Origin: Takifugu bimaculatus
Taxonomy: Eukaryota; Chordata; Actinopteri; Tetraodontiformes; Tetraodontidae
Direction: 5' to 3'
NCBI GenBank assembly: GCA_004026145.2
Contig: CP034991.1
Span: 7,537,294-7,601,293, forward strand
Length of the DNA stretch: 64,000 nucleotides
How positions within the stretch are numbered: the stretch's first letter is position 1; the number at the start of each line of letters is the position of its first letter. This document shows positions 36,201-48,627 of this stretch, piece by piece. Position numbers and translations under genes: made by a program. Below the pieces are notes generated by a model that searched no databases, had not been told where the DNA came from, and saw only the letters and a program-made list of their open reading frames with translations.

Positions 36201-38054
36201 TCCCGATCCTAGATCCTCTCCTTAGTGCACACTGGTCTCCTGGGTCACACTGGGGAAAAACATCCAAGAAAACACTAAGTGATGTGAAGGAAGACTAAAT
36301 GTGCGAAAATACAAGAAGGAACGAGATGAGATCCATACCATCGGCAAATAGCCGTGCTTCTTTCTAAGAGCTGGGATTTGATTCTTCTGAAGTCTTTCCA
36401 GAACATTGTATAAGTCGTTGATCTGCAAATAAACATTAATGTAAACGCTTATATCCTTTTCAAACGTCTTTGAAATATCGGCAACATTACGAGACAAAGG
36501 AAGCGCGTCGCTCACCAGCTGCTTTTTATTGCCATCTTCTGCTGTCGTGAAATAAGGCAAGTGTTTGGATTTGTATTCGTCCCTCTGGACACGAGCGTGG
36601 CTGCGGAGGAGTCCAGCGGTGCACACTAGCGTCCAGTAAAGGTAGACGCTCCAGCTTCCCATGGTGCGCAGCTGACCCAGATCAGCTTCCTGTGCTCGCC
36701 CACCTCACTCGGCTAATGACACCGAGCCTCCGTCAGCATCCTGCTTTATATGATGGCGGGGAACAGGAACTTTGTGACGTCACCGAGTGCTGTTTTCTGT
36801 GTTTGTTGAGTTTCGTGCACAGCCAGGAATGAAGGAAACGTGCTCCCGGCCCCCGTGCGGACTGTTTACTCCTGCTTGTGGATAATGAGCGGATGCTAAT
36901 ACGTGGAAGTGTTTGTTTTTCACACGGTTGAAGCAGAAAACCCTGTTCCAAAACTTCCAAGAAAAGATTTTAAAAATGAACCAGATGTTGTCGCAACCTT
37001 TACACGATGGTACCGTTTCTCCAAGATGGAAACCCTCAAAGGGGTTTTAATTTCTGTCTGAAGCTGGCCTCATACGTACCTACTACAGCCTCCAATATAC
37101 CATGAGCAGAGGAAAAGGCCATCATAAGAGTCAGAGAGGAAGTCATCACAAATGTGCCATATTTAACCAGCAGGTGTGCTTTGGTTCTAGATGCTTCAGC
37201 GTGTTGTGACGCTGGCTGCGGAGAGCCTGAAGGTCCTGGAATGTCAGTTGATGGACGGCGGACAGATCCAGGATGTCAAGGTCGGTGTCAAACATGGTCG
37301 CACGCGAGTTAAGCAATGAGGCCCCGCTTGACCTCCGTGTCTGTGCAGGTGGTGCTGCGGCCTCCTCTGGATGTTTACGATGTTTTGATTCACCTGCATC
37401 CCAAGCAAGTCCCTCTGCTCAGCCAGGCTGTAGACCCTCCCGCCTTCAGCTTCAGCAGGGGGGTCTTGAGCGGCGCCGTGAGCCCCGCCGGAGGGGCCCT
37501 GCCCGTCATCGACTACAACCCGGCGTCCCTCTACTTGGCAGAGCTCAGAGTGAGTCTCATCTATTAGCCATGTGGGACACAAGCATGCGTCTGTCAACTC
37601 ACGTCACCATTAACTTTCAGGACGCTTTTGGAGACCTAGCGCTCTTCTTCTGTGACCCACATGGTGGAACGGTGATCGCAGTGTTATGGAAACCAAAAGC
37701 CTTCGTTCCGATTCCCTTTAAGGTGCGACTCCATCTCGTTTCATTCCTAATTTGTCATAATCAGGTGTGACTACCTCCCTTTAATCCCTAATTATATTTG
37801 ATGTAAACCTTCATGTTTTGGGAGTTCAGAACCGCCATCTTGTTACTGCGCAGTGCGGTTTTGATAATGACGAATACAAAAAAGAGAATTTTTCCTCCTT
37901 TCAGACGTCGCAGGTGTCCGCCCGCAGCGTCAAGGTGACCGGAGAGAGCGTGAACACTTCTCCCAACGTTGAAGCAATACTGGAAGACTTCCGGATCATG
38001 GGGAAGGATTTGGTCAAATCAGTGGAGGCAAGGACTGAAAAATGGGCATTTTAG
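30210..38054 (+). CDS. nol6: Nucleolar protein 6 (Nrap/Utp22), SSU processome component
   Basis: NOL6 is a nucleolar structural subunit of the small-subunit processome needed for 18S rRNA maturation; its nucleotidyltransferase-like folds are thought to be non-catalytic. Twenty-five coding exons join in frame to 1,141 residues (human about 1,146): 30210-30248, 30461-30661, 30732-30848, 30942-31121, 31211-31379, 31472-31606, 31694-31857, 31959-32079, 32166-32224, 32299-32516, 32612-32789, 32915-33037, 33223-33371, 34097-34172, 34330-34470, 34548-34665, 34763-34917, 34986-35149, 35283-35435, 35560-35657, 35842-35966, 37191-37280, 37349-37549, 37621-37722, 37905-38054. Family blocks include VKLSRNDLY, VALLKVWLRQREL, FRQFWSSRSELRRFQDG, DLSRKLWQLEGLPL, VGFLRFLHLLFSFDW and FGDLALFFCDPHGG. 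Most introns are under 200 bp. Intron 20 is GC-AG, and intron 21 (1.2 kb) houses an antisense CART gene. Confidence 0.96.
35658..35841 (+). other. GC-AG intron (nol6 intron 20)
   Basis: The donor reads ACAG|GCAAGC. The reading frame is kept only if this GC is the 5' splice site, joined to GTAG|CC at 35,841/35,842. The intron also holds a short (CA)n tract at about 35,672-35,696. Confidence 0.88.
36142..36662 (-). CDS. cartpt: CART prepropeptide, nested in nol6 intron 21
   Basis: CART (cocaine- and amphetamine-regulated transcript) peptides are secreted neuropeptides linked to feeding and stress. Three exons on the minus strand, 36662-36516, 36422-36339 and 36249-36142, give a 112-residue precursor with GT/AG borders and phase 0 joins. 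Residues 1-23 form a signal peptide (hydrophobic YLYWTLVCTAGLL). Exon 2 carries a basic KK-type processing context followed by HGYLPM. Exon 3 encodes the knotted domain with six cysteines in the canonical spacing and the hallmark RIGKLCDC and CNSFL motifs, ending in Leu as in other CARTs. The intron before the first cysteine matches the known CART gene structure. All hallmark residues are present, so the gene looks intact. Teleosts have several CART paralogues; which one this is cannot be decided here. The minus-strand gene lies wholly inside a nol6 intron. Confidence 0.95.
36745..36782 (-). promoter_or_regulatory. CART promoter: TATA box plus CRE palindrome
   Basis: On the minus strand TATAAA occupies 36,750-36,745, about 83 bp upstream of the start codon, placing the transcription start near 36,718. 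A perfect TGACGTCA cAMP-response element lies at 36,775-36,782, 25 bp further upstream. Mammalian CART is known to be driven by CREB through a proximal CRE, so conserved cAMP control is inferred. Confidence 0.75.
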
Positions 38055-38191
38055 ACAACAGACAGAATTACTTTTTATTTCCCAGCCAGTGTCTGTTAAA
38101 ACAGGAGTTTTATATGATATAGACACGTGAATGACTAATGGTGTAAAATCAATCCACGTCTTTACTTGTTTGGCGACGTTTCATCATCTTA

Positions 38192-38197
38192 AATAAA
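38192..38197 (+). terminator. nol6 polyadenylation signal AATAAA
   Basis: AATAAA about 140 bases past the nol6 stop codon. Confidence 0.75.
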
Positions 38198-40689
38198 TCC
38201 AATCTTGATTTACTGCCGATGTGAACGGAGTCTTTGTTGACCTCCAGATAGAAAATGATATTGTTTTAGCAAAGATTGGGGCCAGATGAGAACACGACCA
38301 TAATAAGCACGACCAGCGCAGCCTCGGCCCCAGCCAGACCCCTGCTGCTGCACCCTGCTGGGCTCGTCTGCATCGACGCTCCCACAGGAGACTTCAGCCA
38401 ACTGTCGGCATCAGCGCTCTGGTCCTGTTGTGGCTGAATCAGTCATCCTTGTCGCAACACGCTTCAGACACTAAAAAGGAAACAATCAGGGTTTGGTGGA
38501 AATTGCTGACAGAATCCATGCAAATTTCCCAGCAACTTGACTCAACACACTTTGTACTTGTGTGTTCCCGGGGTCACATGACAAATATGAGCTTTCCTAA
38601 CAACAGCGACGCAGCTGCCGGTTTATTTGTGGTCGTCACTGATTTAAATCAATACAACAAGGAATCGGAAGGAAATCTACTTTCAAAAGTGTTTGTGCGA
38701 CGTTTCAAGAGTGTTTGCGTGACTCTCTTTGCAGTTTGGCCTCAACACTTTCCCACCCGTTAATCAAAAGGCTGTAAAAAGCTGGGGTGCAGGTGAAGGT
38801 TGTCATTAGTGCAAGTATAAACTGATGGATGAGGGACGGAATATTTAATGGTGTGATCCAACACAGTCTCAGAAACACAGAAAGGCTTTTTTGTGGGTCT
38901 TTTTGGCAGCGCTACCTTCTTAAAGGGAACACTGAGGAATACAGTGCGAGTCCGTCGATCAGATGACTCAGTTAATGAACGTCACAGTCAGCAGGGAATG
39001 TTGCAACATGGCGACTCCTGTTATTCACCTGCTGACGCATCACCTACATGTCTTTGGAGGTGTTTACTTCAACAGAATGACTTTACTCATCAGACACGAC
39101 AACTGTCGGAGACGAGGGTGATGTGAGGATCGATTTTACTGACATTAAATCATCTAGGAGAAGACATTTCTAGACCCGTGTAGACTCATGCTTGACAACG
39201 GCCACGAGTGTTTCTACTGTGAGCAACTGCAGCTCGGCCAGCTTGTCTATTTGTCCGCCTGTCTGTCAGATTTCTTTGTTTGCACCTGTCTGTGCCTGTC
39301 TGTGGAAAACAACTCCCACACTGGCACCGGAGACACATCTGGAGCACACATGTGCCAAAGGAATCTCCTCGGGCCCGTGAAAATTGCTGGTTTCAAATCT
39401 TCCCCTCAAGTGTCTGCTTAACACCTTTCTTTGTTTTTTCCCTTGACTGTCCTATTTTCTTTACGGGAAATTACAGAATGTTTGTTTTGGCACAAATAAA
39501 TGACCTTATAATGGCCTGTTTAGTCTAATGATGTTCAATTTAGGCAGGAAAAACACAAAAGTCTGAATTTTTTCAGACACTAAGACAATAATTTATAGTA
39601 TAGTAATATAAATCACTCTTTAGGTTTGAGTGACGGCATGTAAACATATAAAACGAAATCAAATAACTACTTTATTTCAAACATCCCCTAAGAAAATATG
39701 CACAAAACTGATTATTTGATACTGTACTTGCTATTAATTCTAAAATCTTGTTCCTGGAATATTAAGTGTCCACAATTTTTTGCATTAATTCCATGTTTAA
39801 ATGCTGGTGTGATGCAGCATTCTATGGGTAAAACAAGCAGATGCAAATACACTAGGTGTTTCTACATAAGCTGCGCGACTCTTTCCTCGTCTACAATCGA
39901 ACACCAACACAGTAACGTGTTGCGCAATTCAACATAGTTTGACGCCGCCATCGTTACCGCCGTGACTAATGCCGCCTCAGGAGGGTTTTACTCATGAAAC
40001 CAGTTCTCCATCAGTCGGTGCCCGTCCTGCCTTCTGCCTTTTGTCTCAGTGAGATGCATTCTGCTCAAAAATGTAATATTTCATTATAGACTAATTTTCA
40101 GTAGCACTGATGATTTTTTTTTAAAGCATCATTTAAAAAAAACAAAACGAAATAAAAGTCAGAATAAGAACGCGACATAACGTGAGGGTTCACTGAGTTC
40201 TCCCTGCTTTAAAAACTGGGAAAAAAACTTCTCACACCTCTATTGAAGTCAGACAAAAACATGTACAATATGTGGGGATAAAGTTTCAGACCAGGGACAA
40301 TGGAGCAGGTCAGGAAAGCAGGTACAGCTGAGGAGCGAAATAAAAACCAAAATACAGGTGCAGAGGCTGCAAACAGGGATGTGTTGCAGGTTAAAGGGGT
40401 CACGGCTGTGATTGTGTTGATGAACAACTTTAGTGTGGAGATGACAGCCGACAAAAGACCAATTTCACCCTTTATCTCCACTCAGAGAGGATCGAAAGAC
40501 TTCAGAATATGCCCGTGATGCTTGCTGATGCACTACTGCAGGAGAAATTGTGATTTTAAAATGATTTAGCTTTTACAGTAACGAGTAGAAGCATAGTAGT
40601 TTCAAATGTTGTCGATGGAGAAGTATTATCAAAAACACTTCAAATGAACTTCCGTATTATTTCAGTGGAAATCAGTGGAAACGCGTGTC
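38198..40689. other. nol6-aqp3 intergenic region, nothing recognised
   Basis: Mostly unique AT-rich sequence. Open frames are short and no domain is recognisable. A dispersed repeat and microsatellite follow at 40,690-40,964. Confidence 0.45.
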
Positions 40690-40899
40690 CACTCCTGTAC
40701 GTGTTGCATAATGAGGGCAAGATTGTGCGTTTCTCTAGCAAAGTGAAGATCTTGGCTGCCTCCCTGTAACCTCAAATGGCCGTTTGAAACTTTGACTTAG
40801 TGTTTAGGTTAAGATAAGAATTGGGTTTAGGTTAAGGTTTAGGTAAGGTGCTAGAGAAGACACCATGTCAGTGAGAGGCCGTGCAAAGATAGAAATATC

Positions 40900-40902
<3 letters not shown>
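40690..40902 (+). repeat. Dispersed GT-associated repeat, copy 3
   Basis: Same block order as the copy at 20,896: CCTGTACGTGTTGCATAA, TCTAGCAAAGTGAAGATC, then TTGGGTTTAGGTTAAGG and a terminal (GT)n tract. It ends about 100 bp upstream of the aqp3 TATA box. Confidence 0.6.
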
Positions 40903-40945
<43 letters not shown>

Positions 40946-40964
40946 TGTGTGTGTGGGTGTGGTT
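40903..40964. repeat. (GT)n microsatellite near aqp3 promoter
   Basis: GT repeat with GGGT interruptions toward its 3' end. Confidence 0.9.
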
Positions 40965-41065
40965 AAGTGAGAGTAAAGGAGTGAAGGAGAAAGCAGAGAG
41001 GTGTGGTTCAGAGGGTGGGGCCCAGTTCAGACTTGGCTCTGGCCCAGTTTAGGAAAACGTTGGTT

Positions 41066-41071
41066 CTATAA
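41066..41071 (+). promoter_or_regulatory. aqp3 TATA box
   Basis: TATAAA lies 96 bp before the start codon, predicting a transcription start near 41,097 and a 5' UTR of about 70 bases. Confidence 0.65.
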
Positions 41072-41166
41072 AGAGGAGCCCTTCCAGCTTCAGTGCCACT
41101 CACTGAGCGTCTCCACCCTCCGTGCACGTCTTCTCGCAGCCTCATCAGCTTCCACAGACCAGAAAC

Positions 41167-41635
41167 ATGGGCAGACAGAAGTTGTACTTAGAGAAACTGT
41201 CTCACTTCTTCCAGATTCGTAACCTGCTGATCCGTCAGGGCCTGGCAGAGTGTCTCGGCACCCTCATCCTGGTGGTAAGCACGAGATGCCTATACATACT
41301 TATTTTGTGAAAAATGGAACCTGTCCTGATAAACAACGTAAACAGCTGTTTTCTGTTTGACAGCATCTGTATTTGTAGGACTTCACATCTTTCCATGTAG
41401 AGTTTTGATGTTTTGATGAGTTTTGATGATGTGTTTTGATGTTTGGACCACATATCACCGCACCATAGTTGGCTTGAAAGACTGTTATGGTCCCGTCGAG
41501 AGGTTATCAGCGCTCAATTCAAATAGCAGTTTGTGCACGTGCTGTGGACAAAACAATATTTACATTCACACATTATTTGCATGGAGCTGGGATTCAATAA
41601 CTCTTTGAAAGCGTCCTGTCACTTTACAGGCAGAG

Positions 41636-41705
<70 letters not shown>

Positions 41706-44700
41706 AAAGTAACGTTAAATAATCCTGCGTTCCCGAGTAGGAGGAGACGTTTGTTTACTGACTAAATTAGCTGCAGATGCCGGACAAGCGTTTGTAAAAG
41801 AAGCACAGCTAATAATTTTAGCTTTTTACAGGCGGCAGCTGCAGTTTAACAGGCAGCGGTTCCTTCTCGGCAGGTCTTTAGCGTGCACATGCAAGGGCGC
41901 TACAGGTAACTCTTTACACAAACACATGAAGAAGGTCACTGGAAGAAGGGTGCTTAAAAGTCTGGTTTTATCGATTCAGTGCATCACAAACGCATATTTC
42001 AAACACCTTTCTCTAAAGTCAGTGCACGGCTCTCGCTGATGTCATTCCCTTATTGTGATGGGGAAGGCGTGGCGGAGGTGACACATGTCATTGGCAGCCC
42101 AGGGAGAGTCAGAGCCACTGGAGAACTACAGCACAGGCGCCGGTTTTCACTGGGACTGCTATTGTAATGGGCCCGTTCGCCATCTCATTAGTCACCTGGG
42201 TTCACGCTGGCGGGCCTGTCAACGCTTGTTCCACACGTGAGGCAAAGCATTGCGTCTCAGTTGTTTTCGTGGCGGGACGACCTCAGAGACGTCTGAGAAC
42301 TATTGATTTATTGCATTCCTGGCACAGTCTGTACGTGGATCCTTTATCGTGGAGGTATTTTTCAGAACTCAATCTGGGCAGACGGCACCAATAAAAACGT
42401 TTCAGTGGCCGGATATCACTATAGTGTCCCTGAATGCCTCAGTGCTCAATCAGTCTCGGCATCCAAAGGGGCTTTGAAAAGATGTCCTTTGAAGGTCAAC
42501 TATAGGCAGATCCTTGATGGCACCCCGCTGTGACTGCTTTGTTTAGGCCCTCGCGGCGATCTCAAGATGCGAACTTCATTTTCCACTTCATACCTCCGCT
42601 CCAGACTGGAACCGTAGCTGTAGGGGGGGTTTTGAGGCTCTCCGTCGAGAAGTTGGAATGATCAGAGGCAAGTAGTTTGGAGAGTCAAGTCGAAAACAAT
42701 GTCTGGAGGGGGGGTTATGCTCCCCAGCTGTGTTTAGGGGTGGGAGTAGCTGCGTGCGTGCAGAACCCACCAAAATTAAAGGTTAAAGGTCAGGAAATGC
42801 CAGTTTATGACAGCGGCGTGGGGAAGCTGTGAAAGCCTTCGCAGTTCGGCTCCCAGAGTTACGGACAGTCTGGGAGTTAATCGAAACCTCTCTGGTGAAA
42901 CGTGATCCAAGTGAGGAAGTTGGCGTCCGCCAGTGGCGGCCCGCCGCCTGCAACCAGACGCCGCTGACATTAAAGAGGGAAAAGTGCCGAGCTTCCCAAT
43001 TTTCATCACAAAAGTTATCGTGGCATAACTCTCAGACCATAAACACGACAACAGTTGTGACATTTTGACAGCGCGCCTCGGCCCGCCCACGGGCAGGAAA
43101 GATGGGGGGACAACGTTCCATTCAGACCCTCAAGCTCAGACATCTGGGTCCAGTGGTATGAGAGAAAAGCTTCGCCGTCAGGGGGCTAGAACAGAAAACC
43201 TGTGTGCACGGACCACCACGTTCCTGCCGAGCTCTACAGAGGAGGCAGGATGTATGCATGGGCAGACGGAGACGCTTGATCGCGTAGCATGCAAAAGAAT
43301 GAGGCAGAATCTGCAGGACGTCTGCTTTACATGGAGAAAACAGAGGCTCCTTTTAACAGGAGCAGATATTCAAAGAGGAGCAGCTTCAGTTTAATGTCTC
43401 TTTTAGATTAGAACATAAAGCGTGTGCGTCTATGCTCCTGCTTCCTATTTTGTGTCACACAGAGCTCCTTTTTCCTTTACATCACCCCGACTCAAAGCAG
43501 GGGGAGCACGTGCTCCTCAGAACATACGTTCTTAGGCCTTTCATTTCCACTTTTCTGTCTCCAGATGTTTGGCTGTGGTGCTGTGGCCCAGCTGGTGTTG
43601 AGCAAGGGTACACACGGCATGTTCCTGACGGTCAACTTTGCTTTTGGCTTTGCTGCCACCTTAGGCATTCTGGTGTGTGGCCAGATATCAGGTAAAGCGC
43701 CGTTCTAACATTTTTCCGTCGTTTTCCATCCCTTTTAAAAGCACATTCTGGTATATAAGCATCTGATATTTACGCTTGCAGGCGGCCACCTGAACCCCGC
43801 GGTCACCTTCGCCCTGTGTTTGCTGGGACGAGAGCGCTGGAGGAAGTTTCCTGTGTACTTCTTCTTTCAGACCATCGGTGCCTTTTTTGGTGCTGCCATT
43901 ATATTTGGCATGTATTACGGTAAGAACTGGCTCCAAAGAGCCTTCAGCTAAAAGTACTTTGAGCGTAACCTGCCTGCTAAAAGTTTAATGCTCTATTTCT
44001 TTTGCATTTCGCATCCGTGAAGATGCCCTGTTCGACTTCCCCGGAGCTTTCAACATGTCTGGACGAAATTTCACAGGGGGAATCTTTGCTACGTACCCCG
44101 GAAAACACCTCACCCTCGTCAACGGCTTCTTTGACCAGGTCATTTCTGTCATTCAGAAATATTTCTCAGACGTTTTACCACCCGTTCACACTTTGCGAAT
44201 GTCCTTTGAACACAGATCATTGGTACGGCAGCACTCATAGTTTGTATTCTGGCTATCGTGGATCCCTACAACAACCCAATCCCCCAGGGTCTGGAGGCCT
44301 TCACGGTTGGGTTTGTGGTTCTGGTCATTGGATTGTCCATGGGCTTCAACTCTGGCTATGCTGTTAACCCTGCCAGAGACCTCGGGCCGCGTATTTTCAC
44401 AGCAATGGCGGGATGGGGCGGTGAAGTTTTCACGTAAGTAGAAACAACATAGCTAATAACGAAGCTAATAATCGATTTATTTCATTTATGTGCTTCTGAA
44501 AAGATTGTATCGGTGTTAATTATTCTAGGTGAATTTACAGGTAAAACTGGCTGTTATTGTTATTAAGACACACCCAGGTGGAGCCTTTTCGCTGCAGTCG
44601 GCTTTTTTTTTTATTGACACATGAAGCTCAAGAAAGTAAACATGCGCTCTAAATGTCATGTCAGAATACTCAGCTCTCACCAGGAACAACATGCACATCG

Positions 44701-45246
44701 TTTTCCGCGGCAATGTGGTCATATGATTAGCAAAACTAAACACACATTGATCCTTCTGGGCACAATTTTTATTTTGGAGAGCTGAGAGAACGTAATTTCA
44801 TGTTGCAACTTAAAGAAACGGCAGCAGGCTCATTAAGTAAAGTCCCCCACCCCGCCATTATTGTGCAACCTTAGCTATGGTCATATTTTACTACCATAAA
44901 ACACATGTCCTGTCCTTGGAGATGAAATGGCTTCCTTGTGAATGTGCACAAAAACACACACAGGATGCCCCTTGTGCACGTGGTCTGTTTAAAATAGCAC
45001 AAAAATCCCACATGTTGCCAATACATTCTTTCCTGCCAACGTTCCAGCGCTAGAAACGGGTGGTTCCTTGTGCCCACCTTTGCACCGTTCCTGGGCACCA
45101 TCATTGGCGTGGTCATCTACCAGCTGATGGTGGGCTTCCACGTGGAGGGAGAGGCGCGCGACAAAAAGAGCCGAGAGGAGGAGAACCTCCACCTCACCAA
45201 CGTCTCTGCCAACGAAAACGCCAAACACACCAAAGACATCCTGTGA
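41167..45246 (+). CDS. aqp3: Aquaporin-3, aquaglyceroporin
   Basis: AQP3 conducts water and glycerol across the basolateral plasma membrane of epithelia; in fish it is prominent in gill. Six coding exons, 41167-41274, 43565-43691, 43782-43919, 44023-44138, 44216-44433 and 45048-45246, join in frame to 301 residues, the usual length. The start MGRQK matches mammalian AQP3. Pore motifs are intact: the first NPA in GGHLNPAVTF (about residues 83-85), the second in NPARD (about 214-216); the aspartate after the second NPA-Arg is the glyceroporin signature. Six membrane spans can be placed. Two N-glycosylation sequons (NMS, NFT) sit in the loop encoded by exon 4. The cytosolic tail is acidic and rich in Glu/Asn. 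The 2.3-kb first intron, large for this region, carries a microsatellite. A paralogue label (aqp3a or aqp3b) cannot be assigned. Confidence 0.96.
41638..41703. repeat. (GT)n microsatellite in aqp3 intron 1
   Basis: About 32 uninterrupted GT units. Confidence 0.95.
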
Positions 45247-45877
45247 GGCTGCTCGGCAGCACAACTACGCTCTGTAAATAGTCACACACTGCTGCATTCT
45301 TTCGTTACCACTTTTCCCAGAACCAACAGTTTGGCGAGATTTCTTTGTGTTTGCGAAATCAGGCCACTCATTTACAATATTTTGCGTTGTACCGTACTGG
45401 GGGGGGAGCAAGACAGGAAGGGGAAATGGAATTACATTAATTCTTTACATTAAACCCAACATTTGCATCCTAGTGACACACAAGTGTGAACAGTGTTTGA
45501 ATTCCTTTGTTTTTAGTTTAGTCATTTTTACAGAGGCATATTCAGTCGGTCCTTAAACTTTCACTGTTAAGATTGGGGACATCGTTATGAATATCAGATG
45601 TTTGTTGGGCTTTGACTCATCGAGGATAAAATATGGCCCCTCTTTCGCCACCGTCCTCCAGCCAACTGCAGCCATCTCGAATCCTGAAGGTCTGAAGTAT
45701 GGAGACGATTGTGGATGTTGAGCAGAAAAAGGTGTTTTAAGAAAGATAATAATGTGTTAATGAATAACAACTGTGGGTTTTTACGTACCACCTGAAAGGA
45801 TCGTGCTACATTTATAACAACGATGTGATTATGTGTTGGAAAGTAAATGAAATGGAAACGTGTTTGTATCAATATAC

Positions 45878-45883
45878 AATAAA
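45878..45883 (+). terminator. aqp3 polyadenylation signal AATAAA
   Basis: AATAAA about 630 bases past the aqp3 stop codon, implying a 3' UTR of roughly 650 bases. Confidence 0.75.
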
Positions 45884-46860
45884 GCTGTTTATTTATCGAT
45901 GCAGCGTTGTGTTTTTTTTAGTTATAAAAAATTACGCACAGAAGAAAAGAGTTCAGCGGTACGAACACAATCGCAGCATCTCTATGACACGTAGCTCCTA
46001 TTAAATCTGTCGGCGCTTTTCCAGATTCTTCTGTCACTGGGATCAAATATTCTCCTCTTAAGCTACTTTTAGTCACCTCCGATGGCAAACTGAAAACCCA
46101 ATTTGTGGTTTATTTTCTCAGCGACTCTGTCAGATAAAAGACTATTAAAAACATCAGCTTCAGACGCTCTGGGCCTTCCACGTCTCCTTCTCTGAGATGT
46201 TTCTACACCGAGGTTGGAGTCCAGCTCCGAAGACATTCCTTGATTCCTTGAAGACTTTAGAAGCTTCTCTCCGCAGCATTTTTACGCAGCTATTTTGAGG
46301 CTGGAACTCCACAGACCACAGCTGGGATTTTGTTCATCGCTGTGCATCAAACCAGTCCTGGTTCTTCGTGCCAGGACTTCAGTTTTATTTGAGAGCTTTG
46401 CCGTTTATCCTTAAAAGCATTTAGGCGTGCAAGCGGCCTGATTATAGGCTCCCTCCTTTTTATGAATTTTGAAGAGAAAATTCCATGAAAGGAAACCGTG
46501 CGGCATAATTCGGAGCACGCAACACTTCCGCCAACTGGTGTCTGAAGAGGTCACTTATGTCGGTCAGATGCAGATACAAGAGTGTTTTCAGCAGGCAGGT
46601 TCATAAAAAATGCCTTTAAAGAGCTGTGATATGAGCACGAATGTGCCGATTTCAGCTCAATTTACATGGGTATAATCGAAAAAAGAGACAACAAACAATG
46701 TTGAAGGATATTATTAGATTGATGGTTTGATTTATTAGCTGTGTCTTTAGGAGAGACGAGGCAGGACAAGTGAGTCCGACTCACAACCAAAGAAAAATGT
46801 TGGAGAACCTCTGAACGACCAAACTGCAAAAACTCACTCAAATCTGTTGTGAAGGGATGA

Positions 46861-46908
46861 AGGGAGGAACCTTTTGGACGTTGAAGGGAGGAACCTTTTG
46901 GATGTTGG
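46861..46908. repeat. Tandem duplication, 24 bp x 2
   Basis: The unit AGGGAGGAACCTTTTGGACG plus four bases occurs twice in a row with two mismatches. Confidence 0.85.
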
Positions 46909-48627
46909 TGAAGGGATGAAGTCTGAGTCCTGCAGAGCTGCTGCTACAAACACTCGTCAGCACCTTCGTGGTTCTCTGCATCTTTTCGCTCTCGGTTTGC
47001 CAACCGTTTGTTGCCTCCGCTCCAGTTCAACTATTTGGTTGGCTCGTTTCTTCGAATTTTTCTTCCATCCTGGGTTCAAAGAGCCGACAGGTTGGGTTGA
47101 TTTACAGTGGCGGCAGAAGCTGCAGCTGCTCAGGACTCATCAACCATCCAGCCTCAACGTTTGGTTGCGCAATCAATTAGAAAACAGCGACAGTAAAAGC
47201 TTCTTCTTCTTCCTCCGCTGAGCAGCTCTTCATGGTCAAGGTCAAAGAGGAGTGTCAAGGTCATATCTGAAGGCAATAAAAACAAGAAAGAAACACAACA
47301 GTTGTTCGAATATGTGGGGGAAAACTAACAAACTCCATCAAAGGTTCATTTTGATCACAACGGTGGAGAGAGTGTATCCATAATCCTCTGGACTAGGACC
47401 ACCATGCTGAAACCCTGAAGAAAGTAAAAGAAGGATTGATGGATCTATCAGATCTTTGCCACAGATTACCTGAGGGTGGGTGTGCGGCACCATGTGTCGG
47501 CCACATGCGACAGCGGAGCCTCTTTACTGAGATGTTTCGCTGCACTCACAGCAGCGGTGATCCCAACTCTGGGAAACTGTCCGACGATCTCTGGCGCAAC
47601 ATTTTTGGAGCACGGAAACACTCCCAACTAAAAACAGGCTTCAAAGAAATCAGGCCAGCACATCAAAGCAGAATAGACGGTTTGAAGGTGGTACAGGAGT
47701 GAACAACGGCAGAGGAATCCAACAGTTTGGATGCTTTTGAAAGAACCTTCATTGTTCTTAGAAAACTTGAGTAAAATTAAAATGGAAGTAATAAAAGTCA
47801 TGTCAGGCGGACATATTTGAACCCTAAATCATCTGTGTGTCTAATTATCCACCATTTATTCTCTTATCCCTAATCACAGTAGGAAACCAGTCCATCAGTC
47901 ACACCATAGGTCCAATCTCCCGTCAGCCTAATGTGCACCTTCAGATGGTGGGTGAGCCTTCGCCACGCCCTTAACGAACATACTGTTGTTTACAACTAAG
48001 ACAACAGACACATGCACTCAAGATGTGAGCATGTTTCTTCAGAATTAGACGTCAGCGAGGAGGAAACGCATAAGTCCAACTTCCTTGGCTCCCATCTGTT
48101 TACTGTTGCTTTTGCTTCCTCTGCCATCATCCTGGGCTCCAACTGGGACTGTCCTTCACGCCATTCACGGGCGGCTTTAGAAGGCTTTCACCCACGCCAC
48201 TGTGGCAGCGATGGGCCAGCTGAACTGTTTTCAGGCATTTGTGCAGGTCCAGGCAGGACACAAACCAGGTTCCTCAACCCAGCAGCCACCCCATCCCCAC
48301 CTTCTTTTCTTCTCAGGTCTTAAAGATAAAAGCACAGCAGCAACAGGAAAACACGTACATTATGTTGGAAGCATTTATCACTCTATGAAATCTAATGAGC
48401 CACAAGCAGCATTTAATGCATTTCCCAAAAAGCCTGAAGCTGCTAAACTGAAGCGTCCTTTGTAAGGAGCGAAACCAGAGAGCGCTGACTCAGCACGCTC
48501 TCACACACCCTTTATTCCCATTCGAAGAAGACACGTCTGTGCACATTCGGTACAGTCGGTAAGAAAATAGGTGATTTACTACTGTTTGGGTTGGGATCGC
48601 CTATTTGAGAAGGTGCTCGTGCTCCTT

